DNA from: Aphanothece sp. CMT-3BRIN-NPC111
Lineage (GTDB): Bacteria; Cyanobacteriota; Cyanobacteriia; Cyanobacteriales; JAHHGU01
Direction: 5' to 3'
Assembly (NCBI GenBank): GCA_019359765.1
Contig: JAHHGU010000007.1
Coordinates: forward strand, 1 to 64,000
DNA length: 64,000 nt
Shown here one piece after another: positions 27,979 to 38,473 of the stretch; position 1 is the stretch's first letter; each line of letters opens with the position of its first letter. The position numbers and the translations under genes were made by a program. The notes under the pieces were generated by a model that was not told the DNA's origin, did no database searches, and saw only the letters and a list, made by a program, of their open reading frames with translations.

Positions 27979-28648
27979 ATATGGTAATTCAGGGAAACAG
28001 TGATATTTAGTTAGAATCAACTCCCTACAGCGCCAGCCATATCAGGGCTTTTTGCATCTAATCTCTTAAGCCTTGCACAATCAATTACTTAAGAAATTAA
28101 GCGATTTTGCTGTTTAATGCTGTAAGTTATTGATTTAATTGATGTTTAAAATTTAGATGTCTTTGCGTTGCTAGTCAAGTAAAAAGTCCTTTTTTTATAG
28201 GTTTTACCTTGATTTTAATATTTTAGCGTTAGTTTCAGCATAAACTATTTTGCTCAAATTTATTAAGAAAAGAAGCAGCCTCTTCAAACACAGCGGTATG
28301 ATTAACCATCCAGTATTTTGCTTAATAATTAATACTGAGAAACTCTTATAGAAATGACAATTAATTATAAAAATATTATCCTAAATTATTATTTTTACTG
28401 TTACAGTTTTCCCTGGCTTCTACCAGAGGAATAAAGTTTATGTTAATTGAAGCTGTTATGGAGGCTACAAGATCTTTTATGCACATTTAAGTCAAATTGT
28501 CAAGAAATACCCTTAACACAGCGGGTTTCAATCGCATGAGGTACACGGTAGGGGAACGACTTCCGAGTAGCAAACCCCTGTAAGGGTGGAAGCATAAATC
28601 AGGCTCCCTCCCGGTTGGGGAGGGGTAATAACAGGTGTAATAAAACGC
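27979..28648. other. 670-bp intergenic region between glgB and glgX
   Basis: AT-rich from 28060 to 28480, with runs such as CTTTTTTTATAGG, likely holding the glgX promoter on the minus strand. At 28604-28625 CCCTCCCGGTTGGGGAGGGG forms a short GC hairpin past the glgB stop, a possible terminator. No open frame, tRNA or known riboswitch was recognised. Confidence 0.5.
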
Positions 28649-30634
28649 TCAGTTGAGCTTGAAGAAGACGACCGCTAGAGGCGGTAGGGTGATATCCAGA
28701 GAATAAGGCCGCGCATGATAGGGAATTTCCTCTGCTTCTACCCCGCCCAAGTTACCTAGACCGCTACCACCGTATTCTTGAGCATCGCTGTTAAGCAATT
28801 CCTTCCAGAAACCACCTGCGGGAACACCAACTCGGTAGTTGAAGCGCGGTAAGGGAGTAAAGTTACAGATTACCAACACAGTCCCCGAAGGTGTGGGCTT
28901 CCAAGCTTCAGGTTCTAGGGTACTTTCTGATACCTGACCCCTAACCCCTGATACCTGAATGCTGCCCTTGCGAATTAGGCTGATCGTACTGTTTTGTGAA
29001 TCGTTACAATCAATCCACTCAAACCCAGAGGGGTCACAGTCGAGTTCGTGAAGTGCAGGTTCTTGTCGGTAAGTGCGGTTCAGGTCAGCAACCCATTTCT
29101 GTAAACCTGCATGCATGGGAGACTCTAATAGATGCCAGTCTAAGCTGGTGTCGTGGTTCCACTCTCGCCACTGACCAAACTCGCCGCCCATGAATAGTAG
29201 CTTTTTGGCTGCCTGAGCGTACATATAGCCAAATAGCGATCGCAAATTGGCAAATTTCTGCCACTCGTCCCCCGGCATTTTATCCAACAGTGAGCCTTTG
29301 CCGTGAACCACTTCATCATGGGAAAGTGGCAGCAAAAAGTTTTCATTGAATGCATAAAGCATTCTAAAAGTCAAATAATTATGGTGAAATTTTCGGTGGA
29401 TGGGGTTATGACTCATGTAGTTGAGGGTGTCATGCATCCAACCCATGTCCCATTTCATCCCAAAGCCTAAGCCGCCTACATAAGTTGGGCGAGACACCAT
29501 CGCCCAGGAAGTGGACTCCTCAGCAATAGTTGTGACATCGGGGAAGCGTTGGTAAACTGCCTCATTGAAACGACGCAGGAAAGCGATCGCCTCCAAATTC
29601 TCATTCCCACCGTAGCGATTAGGTATCCATTCCCCATGCTTGCGGGAGTAGTCCAGGTAAAGCATGGAAGCCACCGCATCCACCCGCAACCCATCAATGT
29701 GACACTTATCTAACCAGAAGAAAGCACTGCTAATCAGAAAACTGCTGATTTCGTGGCGTCCGTAGTTAAAGATGGAACTGCCCCAATCCGGATGATAACC
29801 TTGACGCGGATCGGAATGTTCGTAAAGATGCGTTCCGTCAAAGAAAGAAAGTCCATGCTCATCTGTGGGGAAGTGAGAAGGCACCCAATCAAAAATTACG
29901 CCAATGTCATGCTGATGCAGATAGTCCACCAGATACATGAAGTCTTGCGGCGTTCCGTAGCGACTGGTAGGGGCGAAAAAGCCTGTGGTTTGATAACCCC
30001 AAGAACCATAAAAAGGATGTTCTGTAACGGGCAGAAATTCAACATGCGTGTACCCCATTTGCTGCATATATTCAGTTAGCTTGGGAGCAAGTTCTCGATA
30101 GGAGAGGGAACGATTTCCCTCTTCAGGAACCCGCATCCAGGAACCTATATGCATTTCGTAAATAGCAATTGGAGCATTCACAGAATTATGACGCTGACGC
30201 TTCGCCATCCACTCAGAGTCATTCCAGGTGTACTCGCTATCCCAAACCACGGAGGCGGTTTTGGGCGGTATTTCGTAAGCAAGCGCCACAGGATCGGCTT
30301 TCTCTACCTCGTAACCGCTAGGGGAAATGATGTGGTACTTATAGATATTGCCTTTAGCGATGCCAGGAATAAAGGCTTCCCAAATCCCAGTATGTCCTCT
30401 TGCCTTTAGTGGGTGGCTATCTTTATTCCAGCCGTTGAAGTCTCCTTTGACAGAGACATAGGCGGCATTGGGTGCCCAAACAGCAAAGTAGGTTCCCTCT
30501 ATGTTGTTATGTGTTATTTGGTGAGAACCTAGCTTTTCATACAAGTTGAAGTGAGACCCCTCGTTAAATAGATAGAGGTCATCCTCAGTTAGCAACGTTA
30601 AATCGGAACTGATTACTGATTGAGTTGCGACCAT
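28649..30634 (-). CDS. glgB: 1,4-alpha-glucan branching enzyme
   Basis: 661 residues, GH13_9; moves alpha-1,4 segments to alpha-1,6 positions on glycogen. A single N-terminal CBM48 ([21 protein letters not shown]) is followed by the barrel: [33 protein letters not shown] (nucleophile Asp), TIAEESTSW (Glu) and [15 protein letters not shown] (Asp). Many cyanobacterial GlgB proteins are about 100 residues longer at the N-terminus. The C-terminal domain carries an unusual insertion ([14 protein letters not shown]...), encoded by a dispersed repeat at about 28905-28970. The start ATG at 30634 has GAGG 6 nt upstream. Confidence 0.95.
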   Translation of the reverse strand: MVATQSVISSDLTLLTEDDLYLFNEGSHFNLYEKLGSHQITHNNIEGTYFAVWAPNAAYVSVKGDFNGWNKDSHPLKARGHTGIWEAFIPGIAKGNIYKYHIISPSGYEVEKADPVALAYEIPPKTASVVWDSEYTWNDSEWMAKRQRHNSVNAPIAIYEMHIGSWMRVPEEGNRSLSYRELAPKLTEYMQQMGYTHVEFLPVTEHPFYGSWGYQTTGFFAPTSRYGTPQDFMYLVDYLHQHDIGVIFDWVPSHFPTDEHGLSFFDGTHLYEHSDPRQGYHPDWGSSIFNYGRHEISSFLISSAFFWLDKCHIDGLRVDAVASMLYLDYSRKHGEWIPNRYGGNENLEAIAFLRRFNEAVYQRFPDVTTIAEESTSWAMVSRPTYVGGLGFGMKWDMGWMHDTLNYMSHNPIHRKFHHNYLTFRMLYAFNENFLLPLSHDEVVHGKGSLLDKMPGDEWQKFANLRSLFGYMYAQAAKKLLFMGGEFGQWREWNHDTSLDWHLLESPMHAGLQKWVADLNRTYRQEPALHELDCDPSGFEWIDCNDSQNSTISLIRKGSIQVSGVRGQVSESTLEPEAWKPTPSGTVLVICNFTPLPRFNYRVGVPAGGFWKELLNSDAQEYGGSGLGNLGGVEAEEIPYHARPYSLDITLPPLAVVFFKLN

Positions 30635-30662
30635 AATCTACCTCGTCCTTAAATTTGGTAAG

Positions 30663-30806
30663 TTTATTTTTTAACGCAAAGGTGAGCGCAAAGAGACGCA
30701 GAGTAAGGAATAGACTTTTGCCGCTTCAGTAGACCTATAGCAAAAAGGTAATAACCTCCTTTGCGTTCCTTTGCGAATACCTCTGCGTCCTCTGCGTTGA
30801 AAAAAA
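30663..30806. repeat. Dispersed GCAAAGGACGCAGAG inverted repeat (copy B)
   Basis: AACGCAAAGGTGAGCGCAAAGAG and ACGCAGAG on the left face CTTTGCGTTCCTTTGCG and CTCTGCGTCCTCTGCGTTG on the right, ending at the stop of the treS-maltokinase gene. The 144 bp resemble copy A at 23287 and could fold into a long imperfect hairpin between treS and glgB. Confidence 0.75.
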
Positions 30807-33800
30807 TTAATGCAAAAATTCCAGCAACTGTAAAATCCGCTGGAGGGGAATGTGTACCCAATCTGGGCGATTGTTGAGTTCGTAACCCAACTCATAAACA
30901 ACTTTTTCCAAGACATAAGCGTCCAGCAGCACTTGCAACTCGTATTGAGTATTAGGTATGAAGCTGGCATTATCGGCTGTTGCCCGATAAGTGTTGAGGA
31001 AAGCAGTACTAACACTAGCAAACCAAAACTGCGCCCATTCTTCCATTACAGGCAGTGTTTCTGGGCGGATCATGCCATTCTCTAATTCATTACGCAGTGC
31101 TACGGTGACAGCGTAATTAAAAGATTGCAGCATTCCGGCAACATCTCGCAGGGGCGATCGCTTCATTCGTCGTTCGCTAATCGGACGCGCGGGTTCTCCC
31201 TCAAAATCAATGATGATGAAGTCTTTACCCGTGTAGAGAACTTGCCCCAAATGGTAGTCTCCATGACAACGAGTTCGCATCGCCGTGATCTTCAGGTTCA
31301 AGATCGATTTGAAGCGTTCCATCAACTGCTCTTGGCGGTTGAGGAGGGTATGTGCTAGCTGTTGCGTGTCTGGTGGTAGTTCTGGTAGTTGCTTTCTCAG
31401 CAACAGCAAGACTCGCCCTGCCAAATTACGCATGTACTGATAAATCGAGCGTTGGTAAAACGAGGTAAACGGTTCTGGGGCAAAATCGGGATTATCGGGA
31501 GCGGAAGCAAAAGCGATATGAAGTTCAGCAGTGCGCTGACCTAAAATTTCGCTATTAGTCAGGTAAGAACCAATTAGTTCGTGAGCCAAATCCGGAATTT
31601 TGACCAATGCCTCAGATTCAAATAAGTGTGATGGTAGATCTACCTGGCTAATATCTACCTGCCTAACCAGCACTTGATCGAAATAGTCTCGTAGGCTATC
31701 GAGGGTATAAGACCAAGCATCTCTGGTATCGGGGACAAGCTTATGCAATATGCCGATTGTTATTGCTTGGGTTGCCTGAGTGCGGTACTCCAAGGCTCCG
31801 GCAAGGGGGGCAAAGTGTACGGGTAGGGGTAAGGTCCCTGCGGCTGTTCCCTCAGTTAGGAAGCGCCCAATTTCCAGCTCTGGGTTGATGCCTTCCTCAA
31901 CTTTACGGAAAAATTTGAGGATAAACTTATCCCCATAAACCGCCGAGGTATTGCTTTGTTCTCCCTTAAGCAAGTGAGGCTGTAGAGAGCCGAAATTTCG
32001 CGTCTCTACATCTAGTCCTTGTGTTAATACATCCGTACCAGTCGCCAGCAATTCACCGACATCACCCTTGTAACGATGCGAGTTAAAAACCGCCTCCAAC
32101 GGGAAAGTCAAAAAGTCTTTATCCGCTACAGCGTCAAACAATACCCCAACTTCTTTTGTTCCTTGAATTTTTAGGTAAGCTACTATCTGCTCAGTGGGGA
32201 TGGTACGCGAAACGCCAGTACTTTCCAATACGTTAGTGCCAACACCATCTTCTCGATCGTGCAGAAAATCGCTAACGTAGGTAAGAGGCAGCACATAGGT
32301 TTCCGGAAGACCTTCGGTGTAGTCTACCCGTAGCAGAACAATATAAGCCTCGCTATCTTTGTACGGTACTGGAATTACCTCCGCGATCGCCATGTTTTGA
32401 ATTGTCCGCGCTTTACCACCAAACCAACGACGACTACGTAGATAATCTGGTAACACCGAGGTAAGGGTTGCTCTTGATTCGCTGGCAAAAAGATTCTGCC
32501 ACTTACCATTGACAGCTAAAGTCGGCAGTTGTGCTTGCGGTTGAGAAAGTCGCGAATCTGCCTCTTGCAACTGAAGGGTAAACCAGTAGAATGTGTGGGG
32601 ACCGAGGCTAAGGAAGTAGGGCGACTCTCCCACACGTGGAAATTCCGTGCGGCCGAAAATTTCTACGAGGCTAGCGCCTTTGAATGGTGATAAATCTAAT
32701 TCCACCGTTTGGACAAAGCGGGATAAATTCGCCACCACCAGGATATGTTCCCCCCCGTAGGTACGCAGGAAAGCCAGGACTTTGCGGTTTTCCGGGTACA
32801 AAAATTCAAACGTTCCGCGACCAAATGCCTGGAAACGTTCCCTAATTGCAATTAGGCGTTTCATCCACCACCACAGAGAATTCAGATTTGCCCGTTGTGT
32901 TTCAACGTTGATGGCTTCGTAGTGATACTCTGGGTCAAGAATTGGTGGTGCATACAACCGCTGCGGGTTGCCGCGACTAAAGCCAGCATTGCGATCGCCA
33001 CTCCACTGCATCGGGGTACGAACACCATTGCGATCGCCCAAATAAATATTGTCTCCCATGCCGATCTCATCCCCGTAGTACAGCACCGGAGTACCGGGGA
33101 GAGACAGCAACAAAGCATTCATCAACTCGATCCGACGGCGGTTATTCCCCATCAAAGGCGCTAAACGCCGACGGATGCCCAAATTCAGTCTTGCCTGGGT
33201 GTCTTCTGCATAGACTCGATACATATAGTCTCGGTCTTCATCAGTGACCATTTCCAGGGTTAATTCGTCGTGGTTTCGCAGGAACAGCGCCCACTGGCAG
33301 TTATCTGGAATGTGGGGAGTCTGTTGGAGAATATCAATAATCGGGAAGTTATCCTCCATCTGCAATGCCATGAACAAGCGAGGCATCAGGGGAAAATGGA
33401 AGTTCATGTGGCATTCATCCCCTTCCCCGTAATATTGCACCGCATCTTCAGGCCATTGATTTGCCTCTGCTAACAACATCCGGTTCGGGAATTTTTCGTC
33501 TACGTGCTTGCGTAGCCGCTTCAAGAAGGCATGAGTTTCCGGCAGGTTCTCGCAGTTAGTCCCCTCCCGTTCGTACAGATAAGGCACCGCATCCATGCGT
33601 AGCCCATCGACTCCCATCGCTAGCCAGAAATCCACCGTATCTAAGACAGCCTTTTGTACCTCTAGATTGTCATAATTTATATCTGGTTGATGAGAGTAAA
33701 AGCGATGCCAGTAATACGATTTTGCTACCGGGTCCCATGTCCAGTTAGAATGCTCAAAATCCTGGAATATAACCCGTACATCTGGGTATTTTTCTGGCGT

Positions 33801-34214
33801 GTCGCTCCAGACGTAAAAATCTCGTTCCTTACTCCCTGGCGGGGCTTTCCGCGCCCGCTGAAACCAGGGATGCTGGTCAGAAGTATGGTTGACAATTAAC
33901 TCGATAATTACGCGAATGCCCCGTTCGTGAGCAGCATCTAAAAGCTGTTGAAAGTCTGACAAGTTGCCATAAATCGGGTTAACACTAGTGAAATCAGCAA
34001 TATCGTAGCCATCATCCTTTAGCGGGCTGGGAAAGAAAGGCAGCAACCAAATTGCTGTTACTCCTAAATCTTTCAGGTAATCTAGCTTATCTGTCAGTCC
34101 TCTAAAGTCCCCGATGCCATCTTCATTACTATCGGCAAAGGCACGCACTGGCACCTCGTAAATGATGGCATCTTTAAACCATAAAGGGTCGTTATTCAAG
34201 ATTGAGTGTTGCAT
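30807..34214 (-). CDS. treS: Trehalose synthase fused to maltokinase
   Basis: 1135 residues. Residues 1-545 are TreS, a GH13_16 isomerase of trehalose and maltose: KDAIIYEVPVRAFADSN, VNHTSDQHPWFQ, MGVDGLRMDAVPYLYE (nucleophile), LLAEANQWPED and FLRNHDELTLEM. Residues about 570-1135 are maltokinase (Mak/Pep2), which makes maltose 1-phosphate with ATP: YLRSRRWFGGKAR at the start, and the kinase-like catalytic RCHGDYHLGQVLY with IIIDFEGEPARP, as in aminoglycoside-kinase folds. The fusion channels trehalose to GlgE, whose gene lies upstream in the same direction. The start ATG at 34214 is preceded by a purine-rich stretch. Confidence 0.96.
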   Translation of the reverse strand: MQHSILNNDPLWFKDAIIYEVPVRAFADSNEDGIGDFRGLTDKLDYLKDLGVTAIWLLPFFPSPLKDDGYDIADFTSVNPIYGNLSDFQQLLDAAHERGIRVIIELIVNHTSDQHPWFQRARKAPPGSKERDFYVWSDTPEKYPDVRVIFQDFEHSNWTWDPVAKSYYWHRFYSHQPDINYDNLEVQKAVLDTVDFWLAMGVDGLRMDAVPYLYEREGTNCENLPETHAFLKRLRKHVDEKFPNRMLLAEANQWPEDAVQYYGEGDECHMNFHFPLMPRLFMALQMEDNFPIIDILQQTPHIPDNCQWALFLRNHDELTLEMVTDEDRDYMYRVYAEDTQARLNLGIRRRLAPLMGNNRRRIELMNALLLSLPGTPVLYYGDEIGMGDNIYLGDRNGVRTPMQWSGDRNAGFSRGNPQRLYAPPILDPEYHYEAINVETQRANLNSLWWWMKRLIAIRERFQAFGRGTFEFLYPENRKVLAFLRTYGGEHILVVANLSRFVQTVELDLSPFKGASLVEIFGRTEFPRVGESPYFLSLGPHTFYWFTLQLQEADSRLSQPQAQLPTLAVNGKWQNLFASESRATLTSVLPDYLRSRRWFGGKARTIQNMAIAEVIPVPYKDSEAYIVLLRVDYTEGLPETYVLPLTYVSDFLHDREDGVGTNVLESTGVSRTIPTEQIVAYLKIQGTKEVGVLFDAVADKDFLTFPLEAVFNSHRYKGDVGELLATGTDVLTQGLDVETRNFGSLQPHLLKGEQSNTSAVYGDKFILKFFRKVEEGINPELEIGRFLTEGTAAGTLPLPVHFAPLAGALEYRTQATQAITIGILHKLVPDTRDAWSYTLDSLRDYFDQVLVRQVDISQVDLPSHLFESEALVKIPDLAHELIGSYLTNSEILGQRTAELHIAFASAPDNPDFAPEPFTSFYQRSIYQYMRNLAGRVLLLLRKQLPELPPDTQQLAHTLLNRQEQLMERFKSILNLKITAMRTRCHGDYHLGQVLYTGKDFIIIDFEGEPARPISERRMKRSPLRDVAGMLQSFNYAVTVALRNELENGMIRPETLPVMEEWAQFWFASVSTAFLNTYRATADNASFIPNTQYELQVLLDAYVLEKVVYELGYELNNRPDWVHIPLQRILQLLEFLH

Positions 34215-34320
34215 TTTCTCTTTTGTAATTCGTTATTGGTCACTGGTGATTATCTTTCTGGCAAAATTACCTGTATTACCCCTCCCCAGCCCTGCCCTTA
34301 TTGAGGGGAGGTATCCTGAT

Positions 34321-34490
34321 TTAGGCTTCCCTATTAAGGATAATTAGCCGGGTTGAGGCTTCCCCATTAATCAGGAGAAGGAGCCAGATTTATGCTTTTC
34401 TCTTAAGGAGAATAAGTCAGGTTTATGCTTCCCTCTTAATCAGGAGAATGAGCCGGGTTTAGGCTTCCCCCCTTATTAAGGGGGGACTGA
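34321..34490. repeat. Imperfect 33-36-bp tandem repeats
   Basis: Four units and part of a fifth begin at 34321, 34355, 34391, 34424 and 34460. Each has the order (A/T)(G/T)GCTTCCC..TTAA..GGAGAA..AGCCGGGTT. Units of 33-34 and 36 bp alternate. The last unit merges into a C-run/G-run hairpin (CCCCCCTTATTAAGGGGGG). There are no distinct repeats and spacers, so it is not a CRISPR array. It lies between glgE and treS. Confidence 0.75.
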
Positions 34491-34549
34491 GGGGGGTAAA
34501 ATTTTGACTTTTGCAATAAGCCCATTAGTTGCTTTCTATCCATCACCCA

Positions 34550-36511
34550 TCACCTATTAGCATTCACGCGGAAAACGTGAGCAGGCATTATGTGAGGATT
34601 CAGTTCAACGTAGTTATGCTCCCCCCAGGTGTATTGGGCATCTGTGAGCAAGTCATGAACTTGGTAAGACTGGTACGGGTTAATACCCATTGAATGCAAT
34701 GCCAAACTCACCCAAGCGGACTGAGTATTGTAGGGATCGAGGTTGACAACCACAACTATGACATCACTAAAATCTTCAGTTTGTTTGCTGTAACATATAA
34801 TTTGCTCATTATTTGTGGGATGAAATTTGAGCAACTTGTTACTCTGCAAGGCAGGATGTGCGCGACGGATTTGGTTCACCCGTTTAATCAAATGTTTAAT
34901 TGTGTAAGGACTATTTAAGTCCCACTCTCGAATTTGATATTTTTCTGAGTCTAGATATTCTTCGCTCCCCGGTTTGAACGGTCGGTTTTCGCAAACTTCA
35001 TAAGCTGGCCCATAGATTCCGTAGTTTGCTCCTAAGGTAGCAGCTAAAACAAACCGAAGCATAAAAGCAGGTCGTCCGCCGTGCTGGAGAAATTCGTGCA
35101 GAATATCTGGAGTATTAGGCCACACATTGGGACGGAAAATCTCACAAGCTGGGTAAGAAGTTAATTCCTCAAAATATGTGGTAAGTTGCCATTTTGTATT
35201 ATGCCAAGTGAAGTAGGTGTAAGACTGGGTAAAGCCTACCTTCGCCAAGCGATACATGAGCTTAGGACGGGTGAATGCTTCAGCTAAGAATAGGACATGG
35301 GGATAATCTTGCTTGACTTCCCCAATCATCCATTCCCAAAAAGGAAAAGCTTTAGTATGAGGATTGTCTACCCGAAAGATTTTTACCCCTTTGTCAATCC
35401 AGAACAGCACAACGCTTTTGAGTTCTTCCCAAAGGTTTTGCCAGTCCTCGGTTTCAAAGTTAATCGGGTAAATATCCTGATACTTTTTGGGCGGATTTTC
35501 CGCGTACTGAATCGTGCCATCAGGTCGATGCAGAAACCATTGGGGATGCTCTTTAACATAGGGATGGTCGGGGGAGCATTGATAAGCGAGATCTAAGGCA
35601 ATCTCAATTCCATACTCACCTGCTTTGGCAACAAACTCCTGAAAGTCTGCCATTGTACCCAGCTGGGGATGAATTGCTTTATGTCCCCCTTCTGGTGAGC
35701 CAATTCCCCAGGGCACTCCTACATCATCAGGTTCAGCTGTAGTGGTGTTGTTTTTACCTTTGCGGAAGGTGGTACCAATAGGATGAATAGGCGGTAGGTA
35801 AAGGACATCAAAACCGAGATCTGCTATGTAGGGAAGTCTGGCTTGAGCATCTTTAAAAGTACCGTGTTTTCCGGGTTCGCCACAGGAGCGAGGAAACAAT
35901 TCGTACCAGGTGCTGAAGCGAGCTTTTTCTCGGTCTACGACAATGCCGAGTGGCTTTTCGTAGGTGGTAGCAAATTTTCGATCTGGATACTTGGTCATTA
36001 AAGTTACCAAGTCTTCTGAGAGGATTTTTTGCTCCAGAGTGGTAGCATCTTCCTTCTGGACGGAACGCAAGGTTGCTGCCCAGGTTTTTAATTGCGAACT
36101 ATCCTCGCCAGTCGCTCGTTGGCTTGCTTCCTCGACAAATTGCGCCCCAATTAGCACATCAACTGATACTTCTTGTCCCGCCTCAATTTTCTTTGCTATC
36201 CCGCGTCGCCAAGATTGAAAATGGTCAATCCAGCCAATGATGGTATAGATGTAACGCCCTAGTTGGGAAACAGTGAACGATCCTTGCCAGCGATCGTTGA
36301 CAAGTGGAGAAAGTTGCACTTCAGACCACTCGGGCGAGGCTTCTGGACGGTACAAGATCGCACCAGCGACAACGTCGTGACCATCGGCGAATATATCGAC
36401 CTCAATGCGAACCTCTTCGCCAAGTGTCCGCTTTATGGGAAAACGACCGCCATCGATTTGTGGGGAGATGCCCTCAATCTGAACTCTTCTCCTACCTTCT
36501 TCTACCAGCAT
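34550..36511 (-). CDS. glgE: Alpha-1,4-glucan:maltose-1-phosphate maltosyltransferase
   Basis: 653 residues, GH13_3; elongates alpha-1,4-glucan with maltosyl units from maltose 1-phosphate. The N-terminus EEGRRRVQIEGISPQIDGGRFPIKR is typical. Catalytic motifs are DLAYQCSPDHPYVKEHPQWF, KIFRVDNPHTKAFPFWEWM (nucleophile Asp), VLFLAEAFTRP (Glu) and WPNTPDILHEFL (Asp). With TreS-Mak and GlgB it completes the GlgE pathway, uncommon in cyanobacteria compared with ADP-glucose synthesis. The start ATG at 36511 fits the family start. Confidence 0.96.
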   Translation of the reverse strand: MLVEEGRRRVQIEGISPQIDGGRFPIKRTLGEEVRIEVDIFADGHDVVAGAILYRPEASPEWSEVQLSPLVNDRWQGSFTVSQLGRYIYTIIGWIDHFQSWRRGIAKKIEAGQEVSVDVLIGAQFVEEASQRATGEDSSQLKTWAATLRSVQKEDATTLEQKILSEDLVTLMTKYPDRKFATTYEKPLGIVVDREKARFSTWYELFPRSCGEPGKHGTFKDAQARLPYIADLGFDVLYLPPIHPIGTTFRKGKNNTTTAEPDDVGVPWGIGSPEGGHKAIHPQLGTMADFQEFVAKAGEYGIEIALDLAYQCSPDHPYVKEHPQWFLHRPDGTIQYAENPPKKYQDIYPINFETEDWQNLWEELKSVVLFWIDKGVKIFRVDNPHTKAFPFWEWMIGEVKQDYPHVLFLAEAFTRPKLMYRLAKVGFTQSYTYFTWHNTKWQLTTYFEELTSYPACEIFRPNVWPNTPDILHEFLQHGGRPAFMLRFVLAATLGANYGIYGPAYEVCENRPFKPGSEEYLDSEKYQIREWDLNSPYTIKHLIKRVNQIRRAHPALQSNKLLKFHPTNNEQIICYSKQTEDFSDVIVVVVNLDPYNTQSAWVSLALHSMGINPYQSYQVHDLLTDAQYTWGEHNYVELNPHIMPAHVFRVNANR

Positions 36512-37262
36512 TTGAGATGGTTCCTTTACTTGTCAACCTGGGGACAGTCTACAGCTATCCCTTACCTTCCTACTGTTCTCAGGAAAGCACCTGTTCGGTG
36601 AACTTGCCGGAGTGCTGTTAGTACAAGAGGATGAGGCTTTTTGGTCAGCGCACATACCTTTTAAGTTATTAAACCTATTGATATCTGCTAAAAAATCAAT
36701 CTCAAGGTTAATCAATTCAGCTAACTTGGCTAAATCGTTAGTTGAAAATTCAGCTTTTATCATCTGGCTTAGGTAAGAGCAATCCCTGATTTTATGGCGT
36801 TCGTTTTGGGGGTCTACTTTTTTGGGAAAGTTAGCCTACAGCAATGCCACCCCTTCGCTAATAATATTCGAGCCACTAAGACGCTGAGTGCGCCGCTTGT
36901 CTTTTTGGAGACGATATCAGACCAAATCCAGGTTGATAATTGCCTTAATAAGGCGGAATTCAAGAGATTACGCGAGATCTAGGAGAGAAGGAAATAAAAA
37001 AGTAAAAGAGATATAAAAAGCAGATTTTCTATGAGAGGGCTACTAGATTTCTTTATTACTTTAATTTTTTATATTCTAATACATACAAACTTAATTTAGC
37101 TTCCTTATTTGGACATAAAGTTAGCTTTAACTTCCGGTAGAGGGTGAACTTAATCTTGATTGCTAGGTTATAGATAAGCCCAACAAATGAACAAAAAAGA
37201 TATTTATTTAGGGCAATGTTTTTACTTTTAGAAATAATAAAAGCTCTTTTTATTGAAAAGCC
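36512..37262. other. 751-bp intergenic region between divergent glgE and an unknown gene
   Basis: Probably contains the glgE promoter (left) and the promoter of the gene at 37263 (right, very AT-rich from 37000). A leftward 76-codon frame at 36533-36763 begins MIKAEFSTNDLAKLAELINLE with helical character, but it has no ribosome-binding site and its second half is low-complexity Ser/Pro, so I do not call it. No RNA gene was recognised. Confidence 0.45.
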
Positions 37263-38261
37263 ATGTCTAAAGACCTACTTAAAGCCAAGGATTGCGAAAT
37301 CATCAAGACAAACCAAGTTGTACCATTTTCGATTTTTATAGCTAAAGTCAAAAACAGTATTTGGATGTTGGGGATTCCATCCTGGTTATTTGGCATCACG
37401 GATAGAAGTGTGGCTGCATTTGCTGATGGGTATTTATCTCCTGTAGAAGTTTTACACCTGTTAACAACCTTTTTCTTTTTTGCCAGCTGGTTGTACCTGA
37501 AGCCAGAGGAAAGCTGGGATAGTGATAATACCGTTACTTCCCAAAGTTATCAAATCGATTTAAATGCGGGCGCGCATGAAGTATATCTATCTTCAGCTCA
37601 GGCTAGAATGCTGGAGTTACAAGATAAACATATAATTGGGCAGGAATATATTTTGCCTTTTCACTATCTCTGTCAAATCTATCATTTATTGAATTTAAAG
37701 CATCTAGAAACCATTCACAATTTTAGCCTTAATAACTTAAAAATTGTTAAAGTAAATAGTTTTCAGCCTACAGCTAGTGGGGGTATACTCCAATTCCAAA
37801 CAGTGTTAGATTCTCCACTTAATGCTTTAAGGATTTGGAGGCAACCAATAGTTGAAGTAACGTTAATATTGCATAGTCCCTACACAGTGGAACTTAGTAT
37901 TCCAGTTTACAATGAAAAAAAAATAATTGTAATATTTAATGCTATTCCTCTCAGCAGTAATGAGCATAAGCTTTTTATAGATATTTACAGCGACCTAGAG
38001 TGGCCTAAACCATTATTGCAAGCTCTCTTGCACTTTGCCTCTTGCTTGACGCTTTTTGAAGATTTGCCCTATTTACGTAAGCTAGCTGGAAGAAATATAC
38101 AGCGTTTAGTTAAGTTAAGTGGAGTTTCCGATCGCGATACTATGTTACTTTTTAGAAGATTCGTTGAACTATACGGTTTGAGCATAGAAGCTGCGCCAAC
38201 TATGAGAATTATTGAAGCAGCAGAGGAGGCGGCTAACAATGAGTTGATTACAGAAATATAG
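37263..38261 (+). CDS. Membrane-associated protein of unknown function
   Basis: 332 residues; family not recognised. Two hydrophobic stretches near residues 30-45 (IWMLGIPSWLFGIT) and 62-80 (VEVLHLLTTFFFFASWLYL) could be membrane segments or a hairpin. The remainder looks soluble and mixed alpha/beta, ending in a helical, acidic tail (IIEAAEEAANNELITEI). Codon use is more AT-rich than in the flanking glucan genes, which suggests later arrival. It precedes a hybrid histidine kinase on the same strand with a 212-bp gap, so it could be under different control. Confidence 0.6.
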   Translation: MSKDLLKAKDCEIIKTNQVVPFSIFIAKVKNSIWMLGIPSWLFGITDRSVAAFADGYLSPVEVLHLLTTFFFFASWLYLKPEESWDSDNTVTSQSYQIDLNAGAHEVYLSSAQARMLELQDKHIIGQEYILPFHYLCQIYHLLNLKHLETIHNFSLNNLKIVKVNSFQPTASGGILQFQTVLDSPLNALRIWRQPIVEVTLILHSPYTVELSIPVYNEKKIIVIFNAIPLSSNEHKLFIDIYSDLEWPKPLLQALLHFASCLTLFEDLPYLRKLAGRNIQRLVKLSGVSDRDTMLLFRRFVELYGLSIEAAPTMRIIEAAEEAANNELITEI

Positions 38262-38473
38262 AAACGTTCTCATTGAGAGTAGACTACAGTAATTTTAAAA
38301 AGCTAGCCGGGTTTAGTCGCTCATTATGGCTAGTTTATGTGAAAAAGGCTTGAGGTAAAACAAGACATAATTTTGTAGATTAGGGCGTGTTTAAAAAAGA
38401 AATTAGTCTAATATAATTAAATATCCTGGGCTGTAAATTGAGCCAGATGGGATAATATAGACCATCTAAGACA

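Noticed and set aside
28480..28648. Riboswitch or RNA gene between glgB and glgX
   Set aside because: Only a short GC hairpin is visible; no conserved riboswitch core was recognised.
34261..34500. CRISPR-like array between glgE and treS
   Set aside because: The units are imperfect and contiguous, with no separate unique spacers and no cas genes nearby.
36533..36763. Leftward 76-codon frame upstream of glgE
   Set aside because: The first 35 codons look protein-like, but there is no ribosome-binding site and the second half is low-complexity; no family recognised.
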